Assembly: GCA_022695795.1 (NCBI GenBank)
Contig: MU404068.1
Location: 310,001-374,000 of the forward strand
Direction: 5' to 3'
DNA length: 64,000 nt
Source: Biscogniauxia marginata
Lineage: Eukaryota > Ascomycota > Sordariomycetes > Xylariales > Xylariaceae
A model generated the notes under the pieces. It was given only the letters and a program-made list of their open reading frames with translations, searched no databases and was not told the origin of the DNA. Position numbers and translations under genes: made by a program. Position 1 is the stretch's first letter. Every line of letters begins with the position of its first letter. Of this stretch, positions 43,091 to 54,458 are shown one piece after another.

Positions 43091-46000
43091 ATGTCCGCGG
43101 CTCTGTACGATAATCTTTACCCAATCTCCCCCCCCTTCACCCCAACAACCAAAGAACGCGCGCGACTTCGCCAGCTTAGGCTGCCTCTTCCTTGCCGGAT
43201 GCATTCTATCGATTGATGGACTCGATAGCTAACCGATTTCCTTTGATCTAGGGCGCTCAAGGAGCTTGTAAAAGCTATCCATGCCTTCGCCCCGACAGCT
43301 AGCCTTCCCCTACCAGATGATCTTATCGAGATAATCGAAAGCTACGTTTACAAGCATGGCGAGAAATTCGATGAAAATGTTTCGGACAAGATCAACGACG
43401 AATTACTATCCGTATTCGAGAAACACATCTCCCAGGTGCCCTCGCGATATGCCCCCTTTCTTAATATTCTCCGCCGTTTGCGCCCCGTCATCGGCCAGTC
43501 GGACAGGGTCATGCAGTGGTTCGAGGCGCTTTTACCACTCCTTAACCACCTGAATCGAGAGAAAGGCCTCGCATCTGAGAGTCACGATGTGATGGTAGAA
43601 ATAATGTCTGCTGATGATTCCAACGATGTGGACGACCCAAAAGGATACCTTGGCCCTCGTCTTGCAAAACGGGCCATGGAGCTCTGGCTCAAGGAAGGCG
43701 AGGTGGTCGGGAGGGCTGTTGACCCGCAGCAAGACTTTAAAGAGAGGCACTTGAGGGAGACGTTGGTTATGTACGGGAAGAAACGTCCAAAGGTTGATTC
43801 CTATCGGGCTATTCTAGATCGCAGCTACTAACTACTATCCTCTAGGACTTCTTGATACTCGTGGATCAGTTTCTCTGCAAGAAGGACTCGCGTCTGTGTG
43901 CTCTGGCGTTGCTCACCACCCTCGTGCAACGTCAACCACCGCATCTGTATCTCATTCTACAAACGCCCCTTTTTGGCAACCTGATCAACTGTCTCCAACA
44001 AGACACCTCTACAACCACAGTGTCTCTTGCCCTCACTGCATTAACTATGATTCTTCCACACGTGCCCAGCTCGTTGGTCCCTCATCTACCCACGCTATTT
44101 AATATATACGCGCGGTTACTCTTTTGGGAACGAGAGCTATCCGCTCTGACTGAAGTCGAGACCGATAAGAAACGAAGGCTATCCCCTAATGCGCAAGCTT
44201 GGGAGACGTGCTCTTACTTGCCAGGTGCTGACGGCAGAAGTATTCCACAGCTCATGTCCTATTTTACCATCCTTTATGGTCTATATCCCATCAACTTTAT
44301 GGATTACATCCGAAAGCCACAAAGGTATCTCCGGCACGCCGAAGGGCCGGACGCTGATGATATCGAGATACAACCAACCGAAATTCGGCACGCCTCTGAG
44401 CGATTCCGAGAATGTCATCTCCTCCATGAGAACTTTTACACCCTCACCATCGATTCTGAAAAGACCGACTTTGGGAGGTGGATCAAAAGCGAACCGGCTG
44501 AAGTCGTCGCTGATTGTATAGCTCTCTGCCAATTAGATCCGTTCCCCGCTCGCAATCTTCCCAATTTTCCTCATGCAGGAGAGCATGGAAAAGATGAGTC
44601 GGACAAGGAGGGACCTGACTCTGCTCTGCTCAGCAGTTCCTTCAACATCGGGACATCTACTTTTGGTACTACGCAAGGAGAAAACCCACAAAGCACCGGA
44701 TCAACTCTCGCAGAGTCCATATCGGGCAGCCGGAATGATCTTACTGTAAAACGGCACTCATCCCAGAGTAGTCATCGTTCGCATCGAGACTCGTCAAGCA
44801 CGAGACGGTCGGGCAACGGCGGCGAAAGCCCTACATTATCGCGCCAGATTGGCTCACAAACCCACCTACAGGATTTGATTAATTCCAATAAGGCAATGAA
44901 GTCTCTGCATCAATCGTTGGCGAATGATAGTGTCCCATCTCTCTCTCTAAGTCAGCACGAGTTGAGCTTAGAGAGGCCAGCATCTCAGGTGCATCCAAGT
45001 CTTCAAGCAGGAATCGATTCGGCACCCTCCACCGACACGGTCGAGGGTCAAAATGTTCATCTAACTCGCCGTGTTTTTCTCTTGTATAATGATCTTACGT
45101 TTGAGCGCTTCCTGAAGCAACAGCATCTTGCGCACATAGGTGAATTACGGAGACGGCATGTCCGTGAAGCAGCCAGCGAAGCAGAAACTCAGAACCTCAT
45201 TATAGTGAACCGACATCTAAAGCAACAACTAGAGGAAGCAAAGAGGGCCAAGACACAAGTAAAAGCTGAATCTGAAAAGAGCCGTATGCTTGCGAAGAAG
45301 TGGGAAGCGGATCTCACCGCCAAATTGAGGACACTCCGTGAAGAGCAGAGAAAATGGAACATCGAAGGAGAATCTTTACGAGCTGATCTAGAGGCAGCAA
45401 AAAGCGAAGCAGATAAATTGCGAACGCTGGTTTGCGAAGCAGAGGTCAGAGAACAGGGCTGGAAGCAGAACATGCAATCAGTCGATATCAGTGCCAGCGA
45501 GCTAGAGAGGCTGAGAAAAGAAGTTGCAAGATTGACAGAGTCGGAACGAGATTTCCAGGCCGGGGAGACAGAACGCCAAGCCGCGAAAGCACAGTCTGCA
45601 GATGCTGACAGCCGTGTTGAGATGCTAGAGGTGAAACTCAAGGCCCTCAACTCTGAGTTCCAGCAAGCGCGACACTTGTACGAGTCCCAGATTGCCCAGT
45701 TGAATGCGAAGCTACAAGATGCGCTCAAGCAGGGGACACAACGCAATGCCGACAGCCTCGAGTCCCAACTGCAAAGCTCACTGGCAGCGAGTCGGGCCCA
45801 ACAGACGGAGTTCAAAAAGCGCATTGAAGACCTCACAAGTAAGAACACGGCCTTGCAAGCATCAGTCTTGGAATTGCAGTCAACGCTTCCGACGCGCATA
45901 AAATCCGAACCACGTCCGCTTGTAGATTCTACTATAGAGGGGTCGTCTGACTCGGAAAGTCAGCTAGGTCGTGGAAGTCTCCAGCATCGGAGCTTTGCGG

Positions 46001-46327
46001 ACCCAGATATTCGAGAAGCCACATCATACAACGCAACGCCGCCTCTAGACCCGGTTAGTTCGAGCAGGTCTACAAGCCAGACCCCGCGGCCATCCACACC
46101 ACTAGGAACTGAGAGCACGCCGACCGCTAAGGGGAGCCCTACTGCTGCGGAGCGGTATTTCGGACGAGGTAGGCTTTTCCTTATTATAATGGAGTTGTCT
46201 GTGCAACTTAGAGCTAACTGTGATAATAGGTGGTGTACAAAATCTCCGTAAGGACAAGAAGGACAAGAAAGAAGAAAAGGATAAGAAAAAGTCAACAGGC
46301 CTACGCGGCATTCGGGGATATATATGA
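43091..46327 (+). CDS. TSC1: Hamartin homologue TSC1
   Basis: Four exons, 43091-43104 (14 nt), 43252-43792, 43846-46168 and 46230-46327, over introns of 147, 53 and 61 bp, give 991 residues. Hamartin joins tuberin (TSC2) in the complex that switches off the Rheb GTPase and so TOR signalling. The N-terminal 430 residues form the helical-repeat hamartin domain, including PLPDDLIEIIESYVYKHGEK, DFLILVDQFLCKKDSRLCAL and the signature LYGLYPINFMDYIRKPQRYL. A Ser-rich linker (about 430-590) follows, then a long coiled coil (about 605-880) starting RVFLLYNDLTFERFLKQQHL, and a basic end KDKKDKKEEKDKKKSTGLRG. The ATG at 43091 plus 14 nt was chosen because its phase fits exon 2 and gives MSAALALKELVKAI. 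Intron 2 has a CTACTAAC branch site and an unusual GTTGAT donor. The TSC2 partner is not in this window. Confidence 0.92.
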
Positions 46328-48852
46328 TCGGGGTATTAGCGGTATATACATGTTATCAGGTAGGCTATGTGGCGAAACTCAAACCATAAACTTGACGCCA
46401 CCAATACCAGTGGAACGTGTATGAGCAGCACTCACTTCAACGTCATCACTTAGCGACATGTATAGATCAATCAGTTTTGTCACGGGCAGGGAAGGGAAAA
46501 GGGAGCCCGTGGCCAATTCAGAGAAGTATAAGCAGCCGTTTATAGGTAGACGCAAGTACCTGCCTACCTAGTGTTATGGAAGATGTTTACATATTTATAA
46601 TGTTAAACCCATAGCCAATCGAATTGCAATGATCCGTTTCAATAACATGGCCGAGGGCCGAAAGACCTCAGACAAGGGGGGACGCCACGCAAGCCATTAT
46701 GCCAGGAACGAAAGCCAGTCGGCGCTATTACCTGCAGGACATGGGCGTCTTTTTTTTGCTTACGTGCCTTATGCAGGTACAAGCGGCAGAGTGTGACGGA
46801 ACAAAAAAAATTCAAGACAAGACCATATGCAGGAGAAAAGGGGGAGCATCCATCCCCCCTTGCAAGGTGATTCGCACGTGAGAATTGGGGGTTTTTTTTT
46901 TTCCCTTTCCTTTTCCCCTTTCTTCCTTTGGCCCTTGGTTTTTTTTTTTACGAGCGCATCCTGGACTTGATTATAACTTGGTAATGCGTACGCTGATAGT
47001 TTATATACATACTTACCTACGTCATAGAAAATTAGGTGCAGCCGTAAGAGAAGTCTTAGACATGTCAACTGACTGAACGGGGTGGGAATTAGGAACATAA
47101 AAGAAAGCGAGAAGGGCCCCACTGCTGGGGCTGTGAGGTAGGATCAATGGAATGTCAAGTGTTGTTTAGCTCCTGTTCCCCCGATCAGTATAAGTCAATA
47201 CCCTTTTAGTGTTCTTTTATTATGTGCGTGGTTATCTTACGTATGTAGGTAGATATACAGATACATAAGAGGAAGAGGAGCGCGCTGGATCATGTTGTCT
47301 CTATCTATGTAATTCTTGGGCATGATCCTAAAATTTTCTATATACCTGGCTCTTTTGCGTAAAGAAAGCTGTTAGGTTCGGTACCCAAGTTAAAGCAAAA
47401 ATTCCTTACTTGGATCAAATACGAGGTCAATACTGTTGATTTTTCCTTTTCTATTTATTTACCTCGCACTAGGTGATTTTGAGTATGCACCGGATGGAAT
47501 GGAACCAACAAGTTTTTCTTTTCAATACTAGGGATCGGAACCAACCGCTTTGAGCTTGCACACGGTCGCTTCGGCTGCTCGGTATGTCAACGGAAGTACA
47601 CATGCATGTACCTAACCTTAAGGTATTGCCCGAAGAGGCCCCCTGGGGGTAACAAACAGCTGGGTTTGTGATACTTGTGGGTTACATATTAGGTTATTTA
47701 TAGTAGTTGGAAGAGGTTTCTTCTGAACGGGTAGTATGTGTTTATTAAAAGCAGCCACAACGCCCGACCAGCATTCCCTTGTAATTAATAACCGATAAGC
47801 TCTAGGTAGGATATACTATACGTAGATCTCCTTTTGAAGGGACTTCAAAATGCTGGAAAGGCCTTCCAAGTCGTGCCTTGGTCACATCACGTACCTTGCA
47901 GCTCCCTATACTAGTTTGCAAGGTCTTTTCTGCTAAACAGGCAACAGGTCTAGAAGCGTGGAGGGATGGGACGACGGGGTCTGCGGGTGTGCTTAAAAAC
48001 GGGGCGATGGCGATTCACGATGGGCCGAGCTTGTTTCCTGCATCCGCCCAGGGGTAAGATCGGATCAGCGCGCCTGATTGGGTCGATTGCGCCTTGGATG
48101 AGACCCTGCACTTTCCAACTTCTCTCAGACCCCTCGCCTTCATTGGACAGGAAGCTAAGCCCGGATTCCAAGGAGGGAGGGCAAGTGCTATTAGTGGCAA
48201 CATATGGCAACTGCCAGTCGACTTTGGTCTGTCGGTTGTGTGGAATGGACTGCTCGTGCCTACATTACTAACATTATGTAACATGTACAGACCTAGTACC
48301 AACAAATATCACCCACGCCACGCCCAACTTCTTCCCTCGAATCCTAACTTCCTCCTTCTATCCTATTTCACCTCTTCCATCGTAACAAAACGATAGGTCC
48401 TTCTTTAATCTTCATGTTACACGCATGAATCACTCTCCTTAATCCCCCTTTTCACTATCCACTGCTTGTACTGTAGTCTTCTTTCTTGTACATCAACTCG
48501 TCTTTGTTCTTTGCTAGAATCTAGACTACCTGACCTACATAGCTCTCGCTTTGCCGTCTTAAGCCCTACCCTACTTTATTAATACCGAGCTACATCAACC
48601 CCTTGCGAGTCATCGAACCTGCTTGCCGAAGCATCTTGCTGACGTTTCTTAATCGACTTTGACTTTTAGTAGTTTCGGGCTAGGGAAAAGGAAGTCTTTG
48701 GGGAAAAAGACTGAGGGACACTCGTCGACTTCTTTTCTCGCATTCGCTCGCTTGCTCAGTCCTACCTCGTTTCCGGACTCACAACACGCTATACCCTTGT
48801 CTTCAAATCTACATACATCCTATATTTACATCGTAATATCATCCTCCTCACT
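46328..48852. other. Intergenic, long pyrimidine-rich leader of the glucanase
   Basis: 2.5 kb without a supported gene. T and A runs occur at about 46750-46960. From about 48300 to 48850 the plus strand is strongly C/T-rich, as in leaders of highly expressed fungal genes, and several ATGs there would give short upstream frames. GTGCCTAC/CCTACCTAG words occur near 46561-46572. Confidence 0.55.
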
Positions 48853-50270
48853 ATGCAGACTGCCGCTTCTCTCCTGGCTTTGGCCTCTTCGGCCTCTGCC
48901 ACCATCCTTGGTTTCAACTACGGCTCCACCTTCACTACAGGTGCTGCCAAGATACAATCCGATTTTGAGGCCGAGTTCTCTACAGCTGCCAACCTAAAGG
49001 GGGCTTCTGGTTTCACCAGCGCTCGTCTGTATACTACAGTCGTAAGTTAAGCCTAGGTTTGAGATCATTCATATCAGACCCCTTCTCTGACCAAAGTGTG
49101 TGACTTTAGCAAGGCGGAACCGCCAGCGACCCCATCTCTGCCATCCCAGCTGCTATCAAGACGAACACTACCCTACTACTCGGTCTGTGGGCTTCTGGGG
49201 GTGACACCTCGTTCGCTAATGAGATTCTCGCTTTGAAGGCTGCCATCGAGCAGTATGGGGACGACTTTACCAGCATCGTTGATGGTATCTCCGTTGGAAG
49301 TGAAGATCTGTACCGAAACTCGCCCCAGGGTATCGCTGCTGGATCTTACGTCGGCGCAAATCCTGACACTATTGCTCGCTACATCAAGGATACCAAGGAT
49401 GCCATCGCAGGCACCGGCTTGGAGGGTGCTCCTATCGGTCATGTCGATACATGGACGGCCTGGGTTAATGGATCCAACCAAGCCGTCATAGATGCTTGCG
49501 ATTGGGTAGGCATGGATGCGTACCCGTATTTCGAGCAAGAACATTCCAATTCGATCGACAAGTCCAAGTCCCTCTTCCAAGAGGCCCTCGAAAAGACGCA
49601 AGGCGCCAGCGGCGGCAAGTCGGTTTGGATCACCGAGACAGGTCATCCCGTCAGTGGCAAGACGGTCGGACAATCTGTCGCTTCTCTGGAGAATGCCGAG
49701 ACATACTGGAAGACTGTCGGCTGCCCCTTGTTTAGTCAGATGAATGTCTGGTGGTACACCCTTCAGGATGCCGCTCCCGATACCCCTAGCCCTAGCTTCG
49801 GCGTCGTCGGCAACACGCTCTCCACGACCCCCTTGTACGACTTGAGCTGCGAGGCTGTCAATACTACGTCTTCATCATCCGCTGCTGCCCCTTCCGCTAC
49901 TAGTGGCTCTGCCTCTAGCTCGGCTGCCGCTGGTTCAAGCGCATCGGCCACCGAGACAGCATCCGGATCTAACGGAAACTCCGGAGGAAGCCCCGGCGGA
50001 GTGCCGAGCTCTCAGATCTCCCTCCAGGAATCTGCCACTGTAACCCCTTCTGCTATCAGCCCAATTGCGACTGGTAGCGGATCCGGTTCAGGCGCAAGTT
50101 CTTCTGGCTCTGGGATTGGTGCTGGCTCGGGTGCTGGCTCGGGTGCTAACGGAACCTTCACAGCTCCTTCTGCCACGGCTACAATCCCAGTGGGCGACGC
50201 TTCAGACCTTCGATCAGGCGGATTCGGGGCCGCTTTTATCGCTATCATGGTCGCTATCTTCGCCTTGTAG
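48853..50270 (+). CDS. eglC: GPI-anchored GH17 glucan endo-1,3-beta-glucosidase (EglC type)
   Basis: Two exons, 48853-49041 and 49110-50270, over a 68-bp intron (GTAAGT..TTTAG), give 449 residues. GH17 enzymes cut beta-1,3-glucan of the cell wall. A signal peptide spans residues 1-17 ([11 protein letters not shown]), and the catalytic domain starts [12 protein letters not shown]. The acid/base Glu is Glu128 in SVGSEDLYR and the nucleophile is Glu239 in [20 protein letters not shown] and [12 protein letters not shown] are further family motifs. After about residue 325 comes a long Ser/Thr/Ala/Gly-rich region, expected to be heavily O-glycosylated, and the C-terminus ends in a hydrophobic [15 protein letters not shown] preceded by small residues, the pattern of a GPI addition signal. 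So it is a cell-wall remodelling enzyme held at the membrane or wall. Length fits the fungal EglC group. Confidence 0.94.
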
Positions 50271-50811
50271 AGAATAAAGGCATCTCTCGTGCCAAAAGAA
50301 CGGATTATGTTTCTCCCCCTTTCCTTACTCGACGGGATTAGGCATATTAATTGGCGTTTTTCTTCTGTGGCCACTTCCGGCTGCTAGGTTCTGGCCGGAG
50401 GTACTCTGGGATAAAGTATTGAAGGCTAGATTTTGGTTGGGGAGGGTTGGAAGCATCAGACGCCCCAAACAGGAGATCGGATGGAAGAAAAGATTGATGC
50501 CACCTTTGACCTATGGAAGACTACATACTAGTTTGTAATGCTGCTCTCTCTCGAGACCTAGAAGAGACGGGCCAGGCATGTTCGCCATTAGCTTCATGAA
50601 CAAAAATTGTTACATACATTATTAGATCATCTAGACGTGTGCGAGGTCCCTACTGTTTATGTAATGACATGGCGATTGGGCTGTTTGCAAGTTCTAGGAG
50701 CTGACTCACGATCACATGTAACGGTGATGGCGATATATTCCACCACTGACTAAGATTTATACTGCCGTGTATTCCAGTCCCAATGTTACGGGGTACTAGA
50801 GGCAAGGTCTC

Positions 50812-50835
50812 ATACAAGGGCGAAGGCCCTTGTAT
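50812..50835. repeat. Perfect 10-bp inverted repeat with 4-base loop
   Basis: ATACAAGGGC, loop GAAG, then GCCCTTGTAT. It lies about 540 bp past the glucanase stop, so it is probably not its terminator. Confidence 0.75.
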
Positions 50836-51210
50836 CAGGCTTGCCTCAGCTTATATAAGGACTCCTTTCCCCAGTTTAGTCTTGAGAATACTGAGCGTCT
50901 ACTTTGTTCTGCACCATACCTATAGGAATACACTGGTTGTACCTAGCTTGCCGACCCTACGTGACACCCAAGCAAAGGGGTGGGAGTAAATTCTACCCCC
51001 TCCACGAAACAGATGGGTTATAACTACTTCTTCGTTATAACTTGGCTTGGTCTGTTTACTCGCTGTCATGCTTAAACGCCTATCTCAAGGGTGTGGGGTG
51101 AGTAACTAGAGATGATGATAAAACTCACTTTCCTAAGTAGGTAGGTTGGTTATCTCAATTAAAGAAAACAGGTAAGCTATTTATGTTCTCCTCTTTTATA
51201 AGTGCTTAGT

Positions 51211-51358
51211 ATTACTTGTTTATATATCGATTTATTTTCAAATTATAAAAATTATTAGAATTAACTTTTTTAAATTTTTATAAAAGTTACTTAATTTTTC
51301 AAATAAAATAAACCAAAATATAATAAATAAACTTTTCATAATATCTTTATTTTTAATG
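51211..51358. other. AT-rich island
   Basis: About 150 bp made almost only of A and T, including TTTTTTAAATTTTTATAAAA, sharply different from its flanks. It may be a decayed repeat or structural DNA; no open frame or terminal repeats are seen. Confidence 0.6.
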
Positions 51359-52711
51359 TCGTGGATGAGGGTATTTACAATTGGAGTGGATCACGTGACC
51401 GGCGCTCGCCAGGGGTGAGCACCTATAAACAGAGAGCTTCCCTAAGGTGGGTGAGGGGGCAAACTCATTTACACCTTATTTCATATGCTCCCTAGTCTCT
51501 AGCCTCTAGCTCGCAAGATATTTATATATGAAAGTTTAATATATGCTTTTATACGCGGGGTCCTTCTCCCTAAATTTCACCAGCGTCCCATCCCCTGAAA
51601 ATACAAACACGGATAAATTCTACGGGACCACTTCTCCCTCCGTATTGCACCTTAAGTCAACGTGCGTAGGTATATATAAGTAATTACATTATAAACCCAG
51701 CTATATATAGCTCTACCAAACATAAGAGCTATATACCTACTCTCAAGGCCCAGTAAAACCCGTCCGATTCGTTGAACGGTTAACAACCTCGACCCCCACG
51801 CAGCCCGCACACAAGAAAGGGGGTGGAAAGAAAAGAAGGGGGTGGGAAACCCCAGATGTGAAGTCAACATAGACTCAGCCTACCCGGTCCACTTCGTGGC
51901 ACGGATCGGAGCGGATCGAGTGTTTGTGAGAGTTGAGGCAGGTACTAGGCTACCAAGAGTGGGAATTCTCGAGCACGTCAATGGCGGTTTATCTCACGAC
52001 ATAACGGGGGAGGGGGAAGGGGGGTTTGGTTTCCCGACAGAAAGGTATCCAATCGGGTTCTGTGCTTTAATTTCTTAAATTTCTTTTTTTTCCTTCCTCA
52101 GTCTAAAAAAAGAAATGAAGAAAGAAAGAAAGAGACAAATGACGCTCCCTACCAGCCCAGAATCTGTGGGGAGGGGGGCTTTGAGGCTACATTGTGCATG
52201 CCTAGTATATGCACTTAAATTTACGTATCATTGCATGCGAAACCAAACATCCCAACTTTTCCTCCCCTTTTCCGAACTGCTTATTCAGTGTTCTCTCACG
52301 ATTGCACTTAAAACTTCTGCATAGCTGTTATAAGATGGAGTTACCAAATGATTGTAGTCATATATTTTCCTATCCACAATTATCTTAGAACGCAGCGGCA
52401 CTGTACCTCCTATCCCAGAATTACTTGGGTATAAAAAACTATAAGTGGTGAAGTAATAGTTTTTATAACGCTGTCTATTTTTTCTTTCTACTACGGAGGG
52501 ATATATTTTGTAAGCTGAAATAACTCCCCTTCCTTCCTGTTTTTTTAATCCCACCGGCCAACCTGGACACCATACCGCAAGCACAATAACGCCGATACGC
52601 CGCATTAAATCGTATAGCGAGTCGTAAGGTGCGGGAGAACAATCGCCAAAAAATGAATCGCCAAATCCTATTCTGATATCGATATCGATTGTAACCACCA
52701 TGCAAGGCGAC

Positions 52712-54458
52712 TTAAGATGCCGCTCGCCCTTCCTCTGTCTGGTTCTCTTCGGGTACCTCAATGATCGCTACCTTGAAGTCGTCCTTCTTCGCTGAATTAC
52801 CCAACTCCTCTGACTCTCCCACATGTCGAGGCCGCTCGACGGAAAAACATTGTACGGCCCCGATTACCGCAACTATGGCGCTACCATACCAAGCTAGTCC
52901 AGTGCAGTCAATTTGCGCGCCGACGGAGTATAAGTAGCCAGCAACTGGGGGAGCAATCATTCTGAAAGTAGCTCCAGCACTTGCTGCAAGACCATTTACC
53001 TTCCCGAGGATCGAGGAGCTAGGCGTAGCTTCCTTGATAAGAATGAGCAGGAGAGGGTACAAGACAATGGACATGAGGCTTCTGATAGCCAGGCAGAAGT
53101 ATATCGCCGGGTATAGCAACGTATCTGGCACATGAACTAACGTGGGAACAATCGCATAGGCAATCGGGTGGAGGACGGTGCTTAGTATGAATAGTCTGTA
53201 CACACCAAGCTTTGCGGCTGCTAGAGGGAAGATGACAGCTTGAACGAACAGCGCAATCGCTCCATCCACGGCCATGATCATGCCGACGGTCTGTACGGAT
53301 AGACCCAAACCACCGGGGGAGTAGAAAGGATTGAACCGCGAGAAAAAGCCCTCGCTGGGATCGGGATGGATGGAAAGCTTGTCATCCTCCAAGAAGATCG
53401 GCAAGAGATGATCGTATGTCATTGAGTGATAGGTAAAAATAGATAGAGCCACGACTAGCGAGATGATGCGCCGGTTGAAAATGCTGAAGTTGTCCTTTCT
53501 CTCAGGATCCTTTAGACATACCGTGTCACGAGTGAATTCGACACTGTCTCTAAAAGTCCCATATGTTTCCGAACGCAGGTCCACGGCTGGCTGTTTGATC
53601 GCATCAGATGTCTCCAAGAGAGGAGTTTCATTGGAGACGTATGTATCATCGGGGAGCATGATGTGCGGTTGCATGTCTGGATGGGTTTCTTCCAGCAGGA
53701 AGTATCCCAAGACTATGCTGACTAGCAACAGAGCGGCACACATGAGGTTAGGGAGGAGATAAGGGAAGCTAGCAAACAAACTGCCTTCGGGGAAGACGTT
53801 GGGGTAGGACGCATGAGGGTCTGCGAGCAGTCCTCCAATAGCCGGCCCAATGATCGTCCCAATTGACCATACAAATGGCATGACAGAGTATGCGCGAGCT
53901 GGTTAATGCCGTTAGCAAATGACTACCAAAACAAGGGGCATGGAGTGAGAATAGGGAGACCTACGCTCGTGCTCAGGTTTGGTAACCAGCTCACCAACCA
54001 TGGTCTGGATGACACCAATATTTCCGTTGAGAAGGCCACCGACTGCTCGGCCGAACAAGGCAATCCAGATATTGGTAGCAAAGCCTACCATGACCATGCT
54101 AAACATGGTGCCTATACATCCTAGCAATAGGATAGGCTTTCGGCCGATTCTGTCCGATAGCCCGCCCCAGTACATGCCCATCAGGGCCTCCGCGAGAGCG
54201 AAGCTGGAAATGAGGAGCCCGGCATAGAAAGATGCATCTTGTTCATTACCGACCTTGAATCGCTTTACGAGAGCCCAGGCGTAAGGGAAGATGGAAGTCA
54301 GGGCAATAGGCTCGGCGAGTCGAACGATGGCTATGCAGAGGGGTCAGAATCGGAGCCGTGCTGGGTCTCGTGTGCTGAGACGACTTACCTAGTACGAAGA
54401 GCTGAACAGTCGGGAAATCATCAGGGTTACGAGGTGATCTCTGCTTGGTTAGGACCAT
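52712..54458 (-). CDS. MFS transporter, DHA1/YCR023C-like
   Basis: Three exons on the minus strand: 54389-54458, 53965-54330 and 52712-53898, over introns of 58 and 66 bp (GTAAGT..CATAG; GTAGGT..CCAG), give 540 residues. The protein has about twelve membrane segments. The loop 2-3 signature is GGLSDRIGRKPILLLG at about residues 79-94, and motif C-like GTIIGPAIGGLLADP follows the second splice (PEHEPRAYSVMPFVWSIGT). A large polar loop between segments 6 and 7 carries TPLLETSDA and SETYGTFRDS. This matches the fungal group related to yeast YCR023C and plant ZIF1-like carriers, proton-driven exporters of small molecules or metal chelators in the plasma or vacuolar membrane. The substrate is not visible. 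Met at 54458 is the first ATG in frame; further upstream only a GTG would extend it. The C-terminus is acidic and unremarkable. Confidence 0.92.

Larger units (their letters stand above)
50271..52711. other. Intergenic, no supported gene
   Basis: 2.4 kb between convergent ends of the glucanase and the MFS gene. It holds a 10-bp perfect hairpin (50812-50835), an AT-rich island (51211-51358), TAGGTAGGTTGG at about 51139-51150 and purine-rich runs at 51815-51845 and 52080-52135. A leftward frame of 158 codons at 52285-52761 overlaps the end of the MFS gene in another frame and has no motif. Confidence 0.55.

Noticed and set aside
52285..52761. 158-codon leftward open frame at the MFS 3' end
   Set aside because: Overlaps the MFS C-terminus in another frame, AT-rich, no motif.
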